Below, one piece after another: positions 42,325 to 50,877 of a stretch of 64,000 nucleotides of DNA; within the stretch, counting starts at the first letter, position 1; every line of letters starts with the position of its first letter. The position numbers and the translations under genes were made by a program. This DNA is from Acidimicrobiia bacterium (GTDB taxonomy: Bacteria > Acidobacteriota > Vicinamibacteria > Vicinamibacterales > SCN-69-37): positions 127,205-191,204 of the forward strand of contig VFZF01000003.1 of the NCBI GenBank assembly GCA_016871335.1, in the 5' to 3' direction. The notes under the pieces were generated by a model. The model did no database searches. It was given only the letters and a program-made list of their open reading frames with translations, and had not been told where the DNA came from.

Positions 42325-44049
42325 ATGAACAAGGAGATGGTGATCTCCTCGACCCCGCACGAAACCCGTGTGGCGATTCTCGAGGACGATCAGGTGGTTG
42401 AAGTTTTTATTGAACGCGAACACTCGCGGGGCGTGGTCGGCAACATCTACAAAGGCCGGGTCTCGAAGGTCTTGCCGGGCATGCAGTCCGCCTTTGTAGA
42501 CCTCGGGCTCGAACGGGATGCGTTCCTGTATGTGACCGACGTCATCGATCCCACGGCCGAAAGCCTTGAGGACGAGGACGATCCCGGCATCGAGCCGGTG
42601 GCTGTGTCCGACGCCGGGCCTGACGGGGATATCGAAGCACTGGCGCACGCCGAAGCCCGTGTCACCGCCGCCGTACCGGACGGGCCGGCCGACGTGGCCG
42701 CGCCAATCGAGGATGAGCCGCCCACCAGCCCATCCGTCCAGCCGGCCCTGGCAGCCCAGCCGGCCCAGTCTGCCCAGCCGGGTGGCGGCCAACGTCGCGG
42801 CGGCCGTGATCGCGATCGCACACCTCCGGACACCAAGATCGAAGACCTGCTCAAGGAAGGGCAGGAGGTCGTGGTGCAGGTCGTCAAGGAGCCGCTCGGC
42901 ACCAAGGGCGCCCGCATCACGTCGCACATCTCGTTGCCCGGCCGGTTCCTGGTCTACATGCCGACGGTTGAGCACATCGGCGTGTCGCGGAAGATCGAAT
43001 CACGCGAGGAGCGCCGCCGCCTGCGCGCCATTGTCCAGAAGTTCAAGGAGGAGTCGGGGCTGCCCGGTGGCGTGATCATCCGCACCGCGGCGGTGAACCG
43101 TCCGGATGACGACATCCTGAGCGACCTGCAGTACTTCAAGTCCGTCTGGACGGAAGTCCAGCGCCGGAAGGACACGCAGCGCCCGCCCTGTGCCTTGTAT
43201 CGCGAAGAAAGCCTCGTGGCGAAGTTGCTGCGCGACTTTCTCACCGAGCAGTTCACGGCCATCCGCATCGACGACGAGACCGAATACAAGCGGGTCGTGG
43301 CGCTCATGGGCCGCATCATGCCGTCGATGGCCGGCCGGGTGAAGCACTACAGCAAGGACTACCCGATCTTCGACGAGTACGGCGTGCAGACCGAGATCGA
43401 CAAGGCGTTGCGCAGCAAGGTCTGGCTCAAGTCCGGCGGCTACATTGTCATCAACCAGACCGAGGCGCTGGTGGCGATTGACGTCAACACGGGACGGTAT
43501 GTCGGCAAAAAGAGCGCAGGGCGCCTCGAAGACACGATCGTGAAGACGAACCTTGAGGCGGCCAAGGAGATTGCGCGGCAGATGCGGCTGCGCGACCTGG
43601 GCGGCATCATCGTGCTCGACTTCATCGACATGGAAGACAAAAAGAACCGGCAGAAGGTGCTGGCCGCGATGGAGCAGGAACTGCGGCGGGATCGCGCGCC
43701 GTCGAAGGCCGTCGCGGTCAACGACTTCGGCCTGGTGATTGTCACGCGCAAGCGCGTGAAGAGCAGTCTGGAGCGGTTGCTGACCGAGCCGTGCCCCTAC
43801 TGTTCGGGGACGGGCACGATCAAGGCGAGTCCCACCATTTGTTACGACATCCTCACGGAAGTGAAAAAGGTCGCGTCAGACCTCGACGGCTACAGCCTGG
43901 TGCTGCGGGTGAATCCCGAAGTGGCGCGGGCGCTGCGTGAGGAAGGCCGGGGGGTGTTCAAGGAACTGGAAGCCACGGTCGGCCGCTCGGTGACGGTGCG
44001 GTCCGATGAGCAGCTGCACCATGAGCAGTTCGACCTGATGGCCATGTAG
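42325..44049 (+). CDS. rng: Ribonuclease E/G family endoribonuclease
   Basis: 574 residues, close to RNase G in overall type. The N-terminal S1 domain (VGNIYKGRVSKVLPGMQSAF) is interrupted by about 85 residues rich in Asp/Glu and Ala/Pro (roughly 78-160). Next come the DNase I-like catalytic region with the metal-binding aspartates in VAIDVNTG and LDFIDME, and a zinc-link cysteine pair in CPYCSG. It cleaves single-stranded 5'-monophosphorylated RNA in rRNA processing and mRNA decay. In many bacteria rng follows mre/rod genes, as here. No RNase E-type C-terminal scaffold is present. Confidence 0.94.
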   Translation: MNKEMVISSTPHETRVAILEDDQVVEVFIEREHSRGVVGNIYKGRVSKVLPGMQSAFVDLGLERDAFLYVTDVIDPTAESLEDEDDPGIEPVAVSDAGPDGDIEALAHAEARVTAAVPDGPADVAAPIEDEPPTSPSVQPALAAQPAQSAQPGGGQRRGGRDRDRTPPDTKIEDLLKEGQEVVVQVVKEPLGTKGARITSHISLPGRFLVYMPTVEHIGVSRKIESREERRRLRAIVQKFKEESGLPGGVIIRTAAVNRPDDDILSDLQYFKSVWTEVQRRKDTQRPPCALYREESLVAKLLRDFLTEQFTAIRIDDETEYKRVVALMGRIMPSMAGRVKHYSKDYPIFDEYGVQTEIDKALRSKVWLKSGGYIVINQTEALVAIDVNTGRYVGKKSAGRLEDTIVKTNLEAAKEIARQMRLRDLGGIIVLDFIDMEDKKNRQKVLAAMEQELRRDRAPSKAVAVNDFGLVIVTRKRVKSSLERLLTEPCPYCSGTGTIKASPTICYDILTEVKKVASDLDGYSLVLRVNPEVARALREEGRGVFKELEATVGRSVTVRSDEQLHHEQFDLMAM

Positions 44050-44076
44050 GGCATAATGACAGTCGTGGAGGCAACG

Positions 44077-44505
44077 ATGACACGCAGGGCACTTCTTTCG
44101 ATGATGGCAGGGGCGATGGCGCTGACGGCCGTGATGACGGTCAGCCTGGCCGCGCAGACCGCGACCACCCTCGGGACGGTTCGGCTGTCGCGTGGCGTGA
44201 TGGCCGACGGCAAGGCGCTGCCGGCCGGCAGCTACAGTCTCCGTGTATCGGCTGACCCGGTGGCCACCGTGGTCGGGCAGGGCGGCGACAACGCCAAGTG
44301 GGTGGAGTTCGTGCAGGGCGGCGCAGTCAAGGGACGCGAACTCGCGTCAGTGATTCCGTCAGCCGAGGTCAAACAGGTCGTCAAGGGCACGGCGCCCGCG
44401 GCCGGTGGCGTCAAGGTCGAGTTGCTCAAGGGCGCGGAATACATCCGCATCTGGGCGAACCGCGGCGGCAACCACTATCTCGTCCACCTGGTCGTCAGCC
44501 AGTAA
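44077..44505 (+). CDS. Small exported protein of unknown function
   Basis: 142 residues from ATG 44077, which has GGAGG 9 nt upstream; a CATAAT (44052-44057) just after the rng stop may be its own -10. The N-terminus (LLSMMAGAMALTAVMTVSLAAQ) is a signal peptide. The mature part begins TLGTVRLSRGVMADGKALP, the start of a small all-beta domain (LPAGSYSLRVSAD) like those found in exported DUF2911-type proteins, but I cannot assign it firmly. It ends before a convergent DUF4097 gene. Confidence 0.65.
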   Translation: MTRRALLSMMAGAMALTAVMTVSLAAQTATTLGTVRLSRGVMADGKALPAGSYSLRVSADPVATVVGQGGDNAKWVEFVQGGAVKGRELASVIPSAEVKQVVKGTAPAAGGVKVELLKGAEYIRIWANRGGNHYLVHLVVSQ

Positions 44506-44520
44506 CGCGACAACACGGAG

Positions 44521-44540
44521 GGCAGCCCTTCAAGGCTGCC
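44521..44540. terminator. Weak hairpin between convergent genes
   Basis: GGCAGCC (44521-44527) and GGCTGCC (44534-44540) form a 7-bp stem with a 6-nt loop directly before the stop codon of the minus-strand gene. There is no T-run. Confidence 0.3.
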
Positions 44541-45743
44541 TTACCGCTTCACAATTACGACATTTCCACTGAAGCTGCGGGCGGTCACGCTCGCGCTGCC
44601 GTCCCCGAACGTGCCGCGCATGTTGCGGTCCGGGCGCCGCTGATTCGACAGGCCGGTGACCTGCAGCGGCAGTTCCGTATTCACCGCGCCATTAAACGTG
44701 CCCGCGTCGAGCGTGAACCCGGTCTTGCCGTCCAGCGCGAGCCGGACGGTGCCGGACTGGCTCGTGAAGTCGTAGCGGCCCCTCGGTTCCAGCGGGCCGT
44801 CGAATCGCACATCCCCGGACAACGCATGCAGTTTCACGTCGCCTGACTGCACCCCGAGCGCCGAGACGGTGCCGCTGATGGTGCTCATGTCCAGCCGCCG
44901 CGCCCGCACATTGGTCGCGGTCACATCACCGCTCATTGTGCCGGCATCCAGCAGGCCGGTGGACCCGGTGTCGCGCAGCGTGATGTCCCCAGAGACGGTC
45001 TTGGCCGAGACCAGCTGCGTCGCGCCGGTGACCCGCACGTCGCCACTGGTGGTGTGGACCGACAGTTCGCCGGTGATCGCGCCGACCGTTACGTCACCCG
45101 AGATGGTCTTGGCGGTGATGCGTGTGCCGGCCGGCGCCGTGATGACGTAGTCCACGGTCACGCTGTAGTTGGACTGACGCTCATTGGGATACACCGTGCG
45201 AGCCGTGGCCCGGTCGCCGTGATGGGTGGTTTCCACGCGCACCCGTGACAAGCCGGTGCGGGCGTCCGCCTCCGTGCGGCCGCGTGCCTGACGCGAGATC
45301 TCGATGGTGAGGTCGCGGCCGGACCCGGCCACGACCCGGATGTCCCCGGAGATGTTGTCGATATCGAAGACGCCGTTCGCGCCAAGGGCAAACGTGCGCG
45401 TCTCGCGATCGGTCTGCGACGCCGGGAAATTCCGCTGCCGCGCTGAGCGTGACCAGTTCCCGTCGCCCACCCAGGGCGTGTCGGCGAGGTGCTCGATGAC
45501 GGCGCCAATCTCGCGCGTGACTGAGGACAACTCGCGATTGAGTTCCATCCGGAATTCCGGCCCGAAGACCTCGCGCATCGCGCGCCGGATTTCCTCGGTG
45601 GCTTCGCGAATGGCCTGGGTGTCGACCTTGACGCGCACATCGATCGGCTGTGCCTGCGCCTGGGCCGGCGACGCACCGAGGATGGCGACAGCCGCAAGGC
45701 CGCCGAAGATAAAACGCGCCGATCGAATCATTGAGACGTGCAT
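44541..45743 (-). CDS. Exported DUF4097-type beta-helix protein
   Basis: 400 residues from ATG 45743, with GGAGAGGATCC upstream. A signal peptide (FIFGGLAAVAILGASPAQA) leads to a helical segment (residues 38-90) and then a repetitive beta region whose turns read ISGDIRV, ISGDVTVG, TSGDVRVTG, VSGDITLRD, MSGDVTATN, QSGDVKLHA, LSGDVRFDG and FSGNVVIV, a clear SGD-V repeat every 20-24 residues. This is the DUF4097 family, often found beside ECF sigma/anti-sigma pairs. It is probably a periplasmic structural or sensory protein; its function is not known. The gene lies 17 nt downstream of the anti-sigma factor gene. Confidence 0.8.
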   Translation of the reverse strand: MHVSMIRSARFIFGGLAAVAILGASPAQAQAQPIDVRVKVDTQAIREATEEIRRAMREVFGPEFRMELNRELSSVTREIGAVIEHLADTPWVGDGNWSRSARQRNFPASQTDRETRTFALGANGVFDIDNISGDIRVVAGSGRDLTIEISRQARGRTEADARTGLSRVRVETTHHGDRATARTVYPNERQSNYSVTVDYVITAPAGTRITAKTISGDVTVGAITGELSVHTTSGDVRVTGATQLVSAKTVSGDITLRDTGSTGLLDAGTMSGDVTATNVRARRLDMSTISGTVSALGVQSGDVKLHALSGDVRFDGPLEPRGRYDFTSQSGTVRLALDGKTGFTLDAGTFNGAVNTELPLQVTGLSNQRRPDRNMRGTFGDGSASVTARSFSGNVVIVKR

Positions 45744-45763
45744 CACGGATCCTCTCCGAAGAA

Positions 45764-46465
45764 CTACGAAGTCTTGTTGCCGAGTCCGGCTGCGGCTTCC
45801 GCCGCGCCGCCCGCATCCCCCTGTCGCATCTCGTTCATGAGCACGACCGTGGACTGCAGGAGGTTGACCTTGTTGCGCAAGGCGTCAAAGAGGCTGGTGC
45901 GCGCCGGTTGACTCGCCGGGTTGTCGGTCAGCGCCGCGCGGCTCTCCGCGATCGCCGAGTCAATCGTCGTCACATTCCGTTGCAGCGTTGCGAGTGTCTC
46001 TGGTGAGACGTCCTGATTGCCGTCCTGCACGACCTTCTCAAGCATCGCAATGGCTCGTTCGTATTCCGCTTCCGCGCGCCGCAACGTGTCCTCCACGGTT
46101 TCGACGGTGGGCGGCGCCGAGGCGTTGCTGTCCGCTGTCACAAGTGGTGACGCCGGGTCCGGCTGCGCCACCATATACACGCCGGCGGTGACGAGCAGCA
46201 GCGCGGCGGCGAGACCCATCCACTGCCACATGTCGGCGCGGCGATGTTCGCGGCGCAGTTGCGAGTTGATGTTGTGCCACACGTGTGCCGGCGGCGTAAT
46301 GGGGCCGAGTGTGTGGGCGGTGGTGCGGATGCGATCGAGATCCGTCGCCAGTGCCTTGCACGAGTCGCACGACTGCAGATGAATGTCCACGGCCGCGCGG
46401 GTACCGGCGTCCAGCGTGCGATCGAGATAGTCACTCAGGTGGGCGAGCGCGTCATGACATGTCAT
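45764..46465 (-). CDS. Zinc-finger (ZAS/zf-HC2) anti-sigma factor
   Basis: 233 residues. The N-terminal MTCHDALAHLSDYLD and HLQSCDSCKAL give the H-x3-C-x2-C zinc motif of ECF anti-sigma factors, followed by one membrane helix (MGLAAALLLVTAGVYMVA, about residues 80-97) and a helical periplasmic domain ending NLLQSTVVLMNEMRQG. It should hold the adjacent sigma factor at the membrane until an envelope signal arrives. The ATG overlaps the sigma gene stop (ATGA). Confidence 0.88.
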   Translation of the reverse strand: MTCHDALAHLSDYLDRTLDAGTRAAVDIHLQSCDSCKALATDLDRIRTTAHTLGPITPPAHVWHNINSQLRREHRRADMWQWMGLAAALLLVTAGVYMVAQPDPASPLVTADSNASAPPTVETVEDTLRRAEAEYERAIAMLEKVVQDGNQDVSPETLATLQRNVTTIDSAIAESRAALTDNPASQPARTSLFDALRNKVNLLQSTVVLMNEMRQGDAGGAAEAAAGLGNKTS

Positions 46466-47049
46466 CGCGATCCTCCCTGGGACGCCGAAAGGTAGTCGCG
46501 CAGGCGCAGACGCGCCTTGTGCAACTGCGACTTGGATGTGCCGTCCGAAATACCCAGCATCGCGCCGACCTCACGGTGTTCAAACCCTTCCACATCGTAC
46601 AGGACGAAGACCTCACGGCATCCGTCAGGCAACTCTGCCACCGCCCGCTCAAGGTCGAGCCGATCGACCACGCCGAGAATCGGCCCTCGTCCCCCGACCG
46701 GCATCGTCGAACCTTCCGCGTCGTACGAATCGGTCACCTGGGCCGAGCGGTTCGCACGGCTGCGCAGGAAATCGAGACACAGATTCGTGCCGAGCCTGAA
46801 GAGCCACGTCCCCAACGAGGAATCGCCCTTGTAGAGCCCCAACTTGCGGTGCGCCGTCAGGAAAATCTCCTGCAGCAGGTCCTCCGCATCCGTGCGCCCG
46901 ACCATGCGACACGCCAGGCCGAACAGGCGCGGCGAGTGCAGCCGGTACAACTCTTCGAACGCCCCCGGAGCCCCCGATCGACACCGCTCGGCCAGCGCCA
47001 TATCGGCGTGGGGGGCAGTGGGCGCGTTCAGAGGGTTAGACGAGGACAT
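46462..47049 (-). CDS. ECF-type RNA polymerase sigma factor
   Basis: 195 residues with region 2 (AFEELYRLHSPRLFGLA and DAEDLLQEIFLTAHRKL) and region 4 (LPDGCREVFVLYDVEGF and HREVGAMLGISDGTSKSQL, a helix-turn-helix). Regions 3 and 1 are missing, as in ECF (group 4) factors. It is coupled to the anti-sigma gene and the DUF4097 gene in one operon, which it may also transcribe. No ribosome site is seen before ATG 47049; ATG 47001 (MALAERCRSG) is an alternative. Confidence 0.9.
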   Translation of the reverse strand: MSSSNPLNAPTAPHADMALAERCRSGAPGAFEELYRLHSPRLFGLACRMVGRTDAEDLLQEIFLTAHRKLGLYKGDSSLGTWLFRLGTNLCLDFLRSRANRSAQVTDSYDAEGSTMPVGGRGPILGVVDRLDLERAVAELPDGCREVFVLYDVEGFEHREVGAMLGISDGTSKSQLHKARLRLRDYLSASQGGSR

Positions 47050-47101
47050 GGGGATTGGACGTTGCTTTGCACAGACAAGACGAGGAGGCTCCCCGGGGAG
47101 T

Positions 47102-47407
47102 TCACGGGCTGAGGCGTACGCGGCGGAATTCCAGGATGCGGCCGCGCCGCACGACCAGCCCTTCGGCCGTCAGCAATTGCGCCTTGAGCTGCGGGGATCG
47201 ACCGAATCCGCCGATCCGGCCACCGGCGGCCACGACGCGATGATAGGGGAGGCCCGGTTCGTCAGCCCGGCGCATGATCTGTCCCACGGCCCGCGCGGCC
47301 CCCGGACGTCCCGCCAGCGCTGCGACATCGCCGTAGGTCGCCACGCGACCCGCCGGAATCCGTCGCAGGACGCGCAACACGCGTCGCGAGAACTCGGTGG
47401 CCGGCAT
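47102..47407 (-). CDS. Alkyltransferase-like protein (MGMT fold without the active-site Cys)
   Basis: 101 residues matching the DNA-binding and active-site domain of O6-methylguanine-DNA methyltransferase (FSRRVLRVLRRIPAGRVATY, GAARAVGQIMRR). The acceptor motif PCHRV is replaced by PYHRVV with Tyr55 where Cys would be. Alkyltransferase-like (ATL) proteins usually have Trp there; they cannot accept alkyl groups but bind O6-alkylguanine and hand it to nucleotide excision repair. The expected role is damage recognition. TAGAAT 9 nt before the ATG suggests its own leaderless promoter, although the phosphatase gene lies just upstream. Confidence 0.87.
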   Translation of the reverse strand: MPATEFSRRVLRVLRRIPAGRVATYGDVAALAGRPGAARAVGQIMRRADEPGLPYHRVVAAGGRIGGFGRSPQLKAQLLTAEGLVVRRGRILEFRRVRLSP

Positions 47408-47416
47408 GCACGCCGG

Positions 47417-47422
47417 ATTCTA
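47417..47422 (-). promoter_or_regulatory. -10 element TAGAAT, 9 nt before the ATL ATG
   Basis: Minus-strand TAGAAT, whose TAG is also the stop codon of the upstream phosphatase gene, is followed by ccggcgtgc and ATG 47407, with no ribosome site. Confidence 0.45.
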
Positions 47423-49048
47423 CTTCCCCGATCGGAGGGCCGGTGTCAGGGGATGGCCATCCACCCGCGTCAACGTCAGGCCCAGCACCGCCGCGAGTGT
47501 CGGCGCGATGTCGGCCGGGCTCGCCGGATCCAGGTGCCGGCCCGGCGTGATGCCCGCGCCCGCAAACAGCACCGGCACCCGGGTGTCGTAGCCCCACGGC
47601 GTGCCGTGTGTGGTCATGCTCGAGGTGGACTGCGCCATCCAGAACGGCGACAGGATGAGCATCAGATCGCCGCTGTTGCCGGGGAAATAACTCCGTCGCG
47701 CCATCCGGAGGACCACATCGTCGGTTGTCCCGCGCGCCGACAGTTCATCGGCAAAATACACGCGGTCGATTGCGGGCATGCTCGTCAGCGCGTCGCGCAG
47801 CGCTGCACGCGCAGACGGCTGCCGGCGCAGACCGTCCAGTGCAGCCGGCTGCAGATAGACGTTCGCTCCGACGGACGTCAGCACATGAGGCCCTTCGCCG
47901 AGGAAAGGCGTCAGCGCCGTCTCGATCACGGCGCGCATGTTCGCGGTCGTGTAGCGACCGGCCGCCGGGGTCCCAAGTCCCATACGTTCGGGGAGCGGCG
48001 ACACGCCGTGATCCGCCGAAAACGCGACCACGTACTGGTCCCGCCCGACGGTCTCGTCCAGCATGGTCAGCAGCGCGCCGAGGGTCCGGTCGAGATGCGC
48101 GAGGGTGTCCTGCACCTCATGGCTGTGCGGACCGAACCGGTGCCCGACATGATCAAGTGCGGCAAAGCTGATGGCCAGATAGTCGGTGCCCCCCGGCGTC
48201 TGACCCATCTTCAGATCCGTGACCAGCCGTTGCGCAAGCGTGCCGAGGGCGGCATCGCTCACCGGTGACCGGGACCAGGTGGTGGCAAACGCACTGTCGG
48301 GCACACCGTTCGGGCTCACCAGTCGATGGGGGAATGTGCGCGGTTCGGCTTCACCGGGCGCATCGTCCACGAAGCGGTACTGATCCACCGGCAGCAGGCG
48401 ATCCCATATGCGGCCGTAGTCCGCGCTGATGGGGTGCTTGACGGCCCATCGGTTCACGGCGGGCCATGCCGTCGGCGTGTACGCGGAGGAGGTTGCCCAC
48501 GAGCCGTTGCCTTCGATCCAGACGACGTAGGTCGAGGGGCCGGGCCGGCCGGCCATCGTGATGGCGCTGCGGGGTTTTTGCGACAGGCTCACCACCGTGG
48601 ATGGTCGCTCCCGCTGCGCGCGCAGTTCATCGGCCAGCGTGTTGACTCGCAGGTACCCGGGACCGTGCCGCTCGGCGCCTGGGCCGCCGTCCAACGGAAC
48701 AGAGGTGGCCGACGCGTCTTCCGTGCACCGGACCTGTTTGCCCAGCCTGCGGTCGTACCACTCGTTGCCGACCATGCCGTGGGTCTCCGGCAGGGCACCC
48801 GTGGCGATCGTGGCGTAGCCTGCACACGTGACGGTCAGGGCATAGGGGTATTCGGCGAGGGGAAACACGGCACCCGTGTCAAAGAGCCGGCGGAGCCCCC
48901 GTGTCCATTGGTGACCGTAGAGCGTCGGATAGTCTGCGCGGAATTGATCGGCGACCAGCACCACCACCAGACGCGGCGGCTCGTGCTGTGCCGCGAGCGG
49001 AGAGATCAGGGCCAGCAACGCGGCGACGACGAGCAGACGAACACCCAT
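47420..49048 (-). CDS. Exported PafA-type alkaline phosphatase / nucleotide pyrophosphatase superfamily enzyme
   Basis: 542 residues with a signal peptide (VRLLVVAALLALISPLAA). Metal-binding VLVADQFRADY is followed by the nucleophile threonine in ALTVTCAGYATIATG (about residues 70-84), then SADHGVSPLPE and THGTPWGYDTRVPVLFAG with the second metal site. PafA-like phosphatases have Thr in this TCAGxATIATG context and hydrolyse phosphomonoesters in the periplasm. The expected C-terminal motif with His is present in TTHGTPWG. The substrate range is not visible. It is followed on the minus strand by the ATL gene. Confidence 0.9.
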   Translation of the reverse strand: MGVRLLVVAALLALISPLAAQHEPPRLVVVLVADQFRADYPTLYGHQWTRGLRRLFDTGAVFPLAEYPYALTVTCAGYATIATGALPETHGMVGNEWYDRRLGKQVRCTEDASATSVPLDGGPGAERHGPGYLRVNTLADELRAQRERPSTVVSLSQKPRSAITMAGRPGPSTYVVWIEGNGSWATSSAYTPTAWPAVNRWAVKHPISADYGRIWDRLLPVDQYRFVDDAPGEAEPRTFPHRLVSPNGVPDSAFATTWSRSPVSDAALGTLAQRLVTDLKMGQTPGGTDYLAISFAALDHVGHRFGPHSHEVQDTLAHLDRTLGALLTMLDETVGRDQYVVAFSADHGVSPLPERMGLGTPAAGRYTTANMRAVIETALTPFLGEGPHVLTSVGANVYLQPAALDGLRRQPSARAALRDALTSMPAIDRVYFADELSARGTTDDVVLRMARRSYFPGNSGDLMLILSPFWMAQSTSSMTTHGTPWGYDTRVPVLFAGAGITPGRHLDPASPADIAPTLAAVLGLTLTRVDGHPLTPALRSGK

Positions 49049-49072
49049 GGGAGAACCTCTTGTCTTTCTGCT

Positions 49073-49522
49073 TCACTTCCGGCAACTCACCGAGCATAGT
49101 GTCGCGATGTAAAGGGAGTACGTCGCCTGTCCCAGCCAGAACCACGCGGGCGCAAGGTCCGGCTCCAGGATACCGGGACGGTGGACGAAGGCGATGCCGG
49201 CGTGGACGCCGAGGGCAATGGCGGCCACCTGCAGCGCCTGCACCGGTTCACACCGGAGCACGAGCACCGCTGCGGCGATTGGCAGCAGACCCAGCGCGGC
49301 ATCAAACCGGGCCATCGGTGCCGTCTCGCCGCTGACGGCAAGGCCGATCGCCACGGCGCCCTGCACCGCCAACACGAGGGCCGCCCACTGCGACAGATGC
49401 AGCTGGGCGACCAGCCGCTCCGGTGACGCGGAGGCCGCACGCGTCAGGCGCCAGGTGAACACCGTCAGCGCCACGGCAGACACCAGGCCGGCAGTGAGGA
49501 GGACACGGGCCGTCTCGGTCAC
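49073..49522 (-). CDS. Four-helix membrane protein of unknown function
   Basis: 149 residues from GTG 49522. Hydrophobic helices at VLLTAGLVSAVALTVFTW, WAALVLAVQGAVAIGLAV, ALGLLPIAAAVLVLR and ALQVAAIALGVHAGIAFV suggest four membrane spans; no conserved family was recognised. TATATT lies 6 nt before the GTG and overlaps the divergent promoter of the nucleoside operon. It ends 24 nt before the phosphatase ATG on the same strand, so it may be the first gene of that unit. Confidence 0.62.
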   Translation of the reverse strand: MTETARVLLTAGLVSAVALTVFTWRLTRAASASPERLVAQLHLSQWAALVLAVQGAVAIGLAVSGETAPMARFDAALGLLPIAAAVLVLRCEPVQALQVAAIALGVHAGIAFVHRPGILEPDLAPAWFWLGQATYSLYIATLCSVSCRK

Positions 49523-49528
49523 AAGTCC

Positions 49529-49536
49529 AATATACT
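49529..49536. promoter_or_regulatory. Overlapping divergent leaderless promoters (AATATACT)
   Basis: Plus-strand TATACT (49531-49536) lies 9 nt before ATG 49546, and minus-strand TATATT (49534-49529) lies 6 nt before GTG 49522. The two -10 elements share four bases in the near-palindrome CCAATATACTTGG. The two start codons are only 23 nt apart, with no ribosome sites. Confidence 0.65.
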
Positions 49537-49545
49537 TGGCGCTGC

Positions 49546-50877
49546 ATGCGAGCGCTCGACATCATCCGCGCCAAGCGGGACGGCCGGGTGCTGACGCGCG
49601 GGGAGATCGACGCCTTCGTGGCCGGCGTGACCGACGGGTCCTGGCCCGACTATCAGGTGTCCGCGCTCCTCATGGCCATCCTCCTGCGCGGGATGACCCT
49701 CGACGAAGCCACCCATCTCACGCACTCGATGATCGGGTCCGGCGTCCGCCTTGATTGGTCGGATATCCAGGGCAGCTTCGCGGGCGGTGTCGCCGTGGAC
49801 AAACACTCCACGGGTGGCGTCGGCGACAAGACGTCCCTGATTCTCGCCCCTCTGGCGGCTGCCTGCGGGGCGCTGGTGCCGATGATGTCCGGCCGCGGCC
49901 TGGGCCACACCGGAGGGACCCTCGACAAGCTGGCGGCGATTCCGGGCTTCCGGACGGATCTCTCATTGGCAGAGATGCGGACCGCGCTCGTCGCGACCGG
50001 CTGTGTCCTGATTCGCCAGACGGCCGACGTGGCGCCCGCCGATCGGCGGCTCTATGCGCTCCGCGATGCCACTGCGACTGTCGAGAGCCTTCCGCTGATT
50101 TCGTCATCGATCCTGTCGAAGAAGGTCACCGAAGGCATCGGTGCCCTGGTGATGGACGTGAAGGTCGGGTCGGGCGGTTTCATGGCGCGCGTGGACGACG
50201 CCCGTGAGCTGGCGCGGTGGTTGGTGGGCATCGCAACTCGAAGCGGTGTGCGGACCGAGGCGTTCCTGACCCGGATGGACACGCCGCTCGGACGGACGGT
50301 CGGCAACGCCAACGAGGTGCATGAGGCCATCGCCACGCTGAAGGGGCAGGGGCCGGCGGATCTGGAGTCGTTGTCCGTGCATCTGGCGGCGCGCATGCTG
50401 GTCATGGCGGGGGCCGCGGGCGAGCACGACGCCGAGGAGCAGATTCGCAACGCCCTCACGAGTGGACGCGGCCTGCAGAAGTTCGCGGATATCCTGTCGG
50501 CGCAGGGCGGCGACCCGCGCGTGATCGACGATCCCTCGCTGATGCCGATGGCCGATCACGAGCGGATGATCCCCGCACCCCGCTCGGGCTTTGTGTCGAA
50601 GCTTGATGCCGGCGCCGTGGGACACGCGGCGGTGGTGCTGGGGGCGGGGCGCGATCATGTGGACGGCATCATCGACCCGGGCGTTGGGATCGACGTGCTG
50701 GCCCCTGAAGGCACCGAGGTGCGCGAGGGTGACGCGGTGTTGCGGGTGATCTATCGTGATGCGGCCAGGCGGGATGCGGCGCTGGCGCGTCTGACGACCG
50801 CGGTGGACATCTCGGACGCGGCCCCGGCGCCGCGCCCACTTATTCTCGAAACGATTCGTGCGCAGGAGCAGCCCTGA
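49546..50877 (+). CDS. Pyrimidine-nucleoside / thymidine phosphorylase
   Basis: 443 residues of the class II nucleoside phosphorylase family, which split thymidine or uridine with phosphate into base and (deoxy)ribose 1-phosphate. The glycine-rich phosphate loop VDKHSTGGVGDKTSL and the signature VPMMSGRGLGHTGGTLDKLA are intact, and substrate contacts lie in TEGIGALVMDVKVGSGGF. It opens a salvage operon with a transporter, PNP and cytidine deaminase. TP (deoA) and PyNP (pdp) cannot be separated with certainty by eye. The stop overlaps the transporter ATG. Confidence 0.93.
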   Translation: MRALDIIRAKRDGRVLTRGEIDAFVAGVTDGSWPDYQVSALLMAILLRGMTLDEATHLTHSMIGSGVRLDWSDIQGSFAGGVAVDKHSTGGVGDKTSLILAPLAAACGALVPMMSGRGLGHTGGTLDKLAAIPGFRTDLSLAEMRTALVATGCVLIRQTADVAPADRRLYALRDATATVESLPLISSSILSKKVTEGIGALVMDVKVGSGGFMARVDDARELARWLVGIATRSGVRTEAFLTRMDTPLGRTVGNANEVHEAIATLKGQGPADLESLSVHLAARMLVMAGAAGEHDAEEQIRNALTSGRGLQKFADILSAQGGDPRVIDDPSLMPMADHERMIPAPRSGFVSKLDAGAVGHAAVVLGAGRDHVDGIIDPGVGIDVLAPEGTEVREGDAVLRVIYRDAARRDAALARLTTAVDISDAAPAPRPLILETIRAQEQP

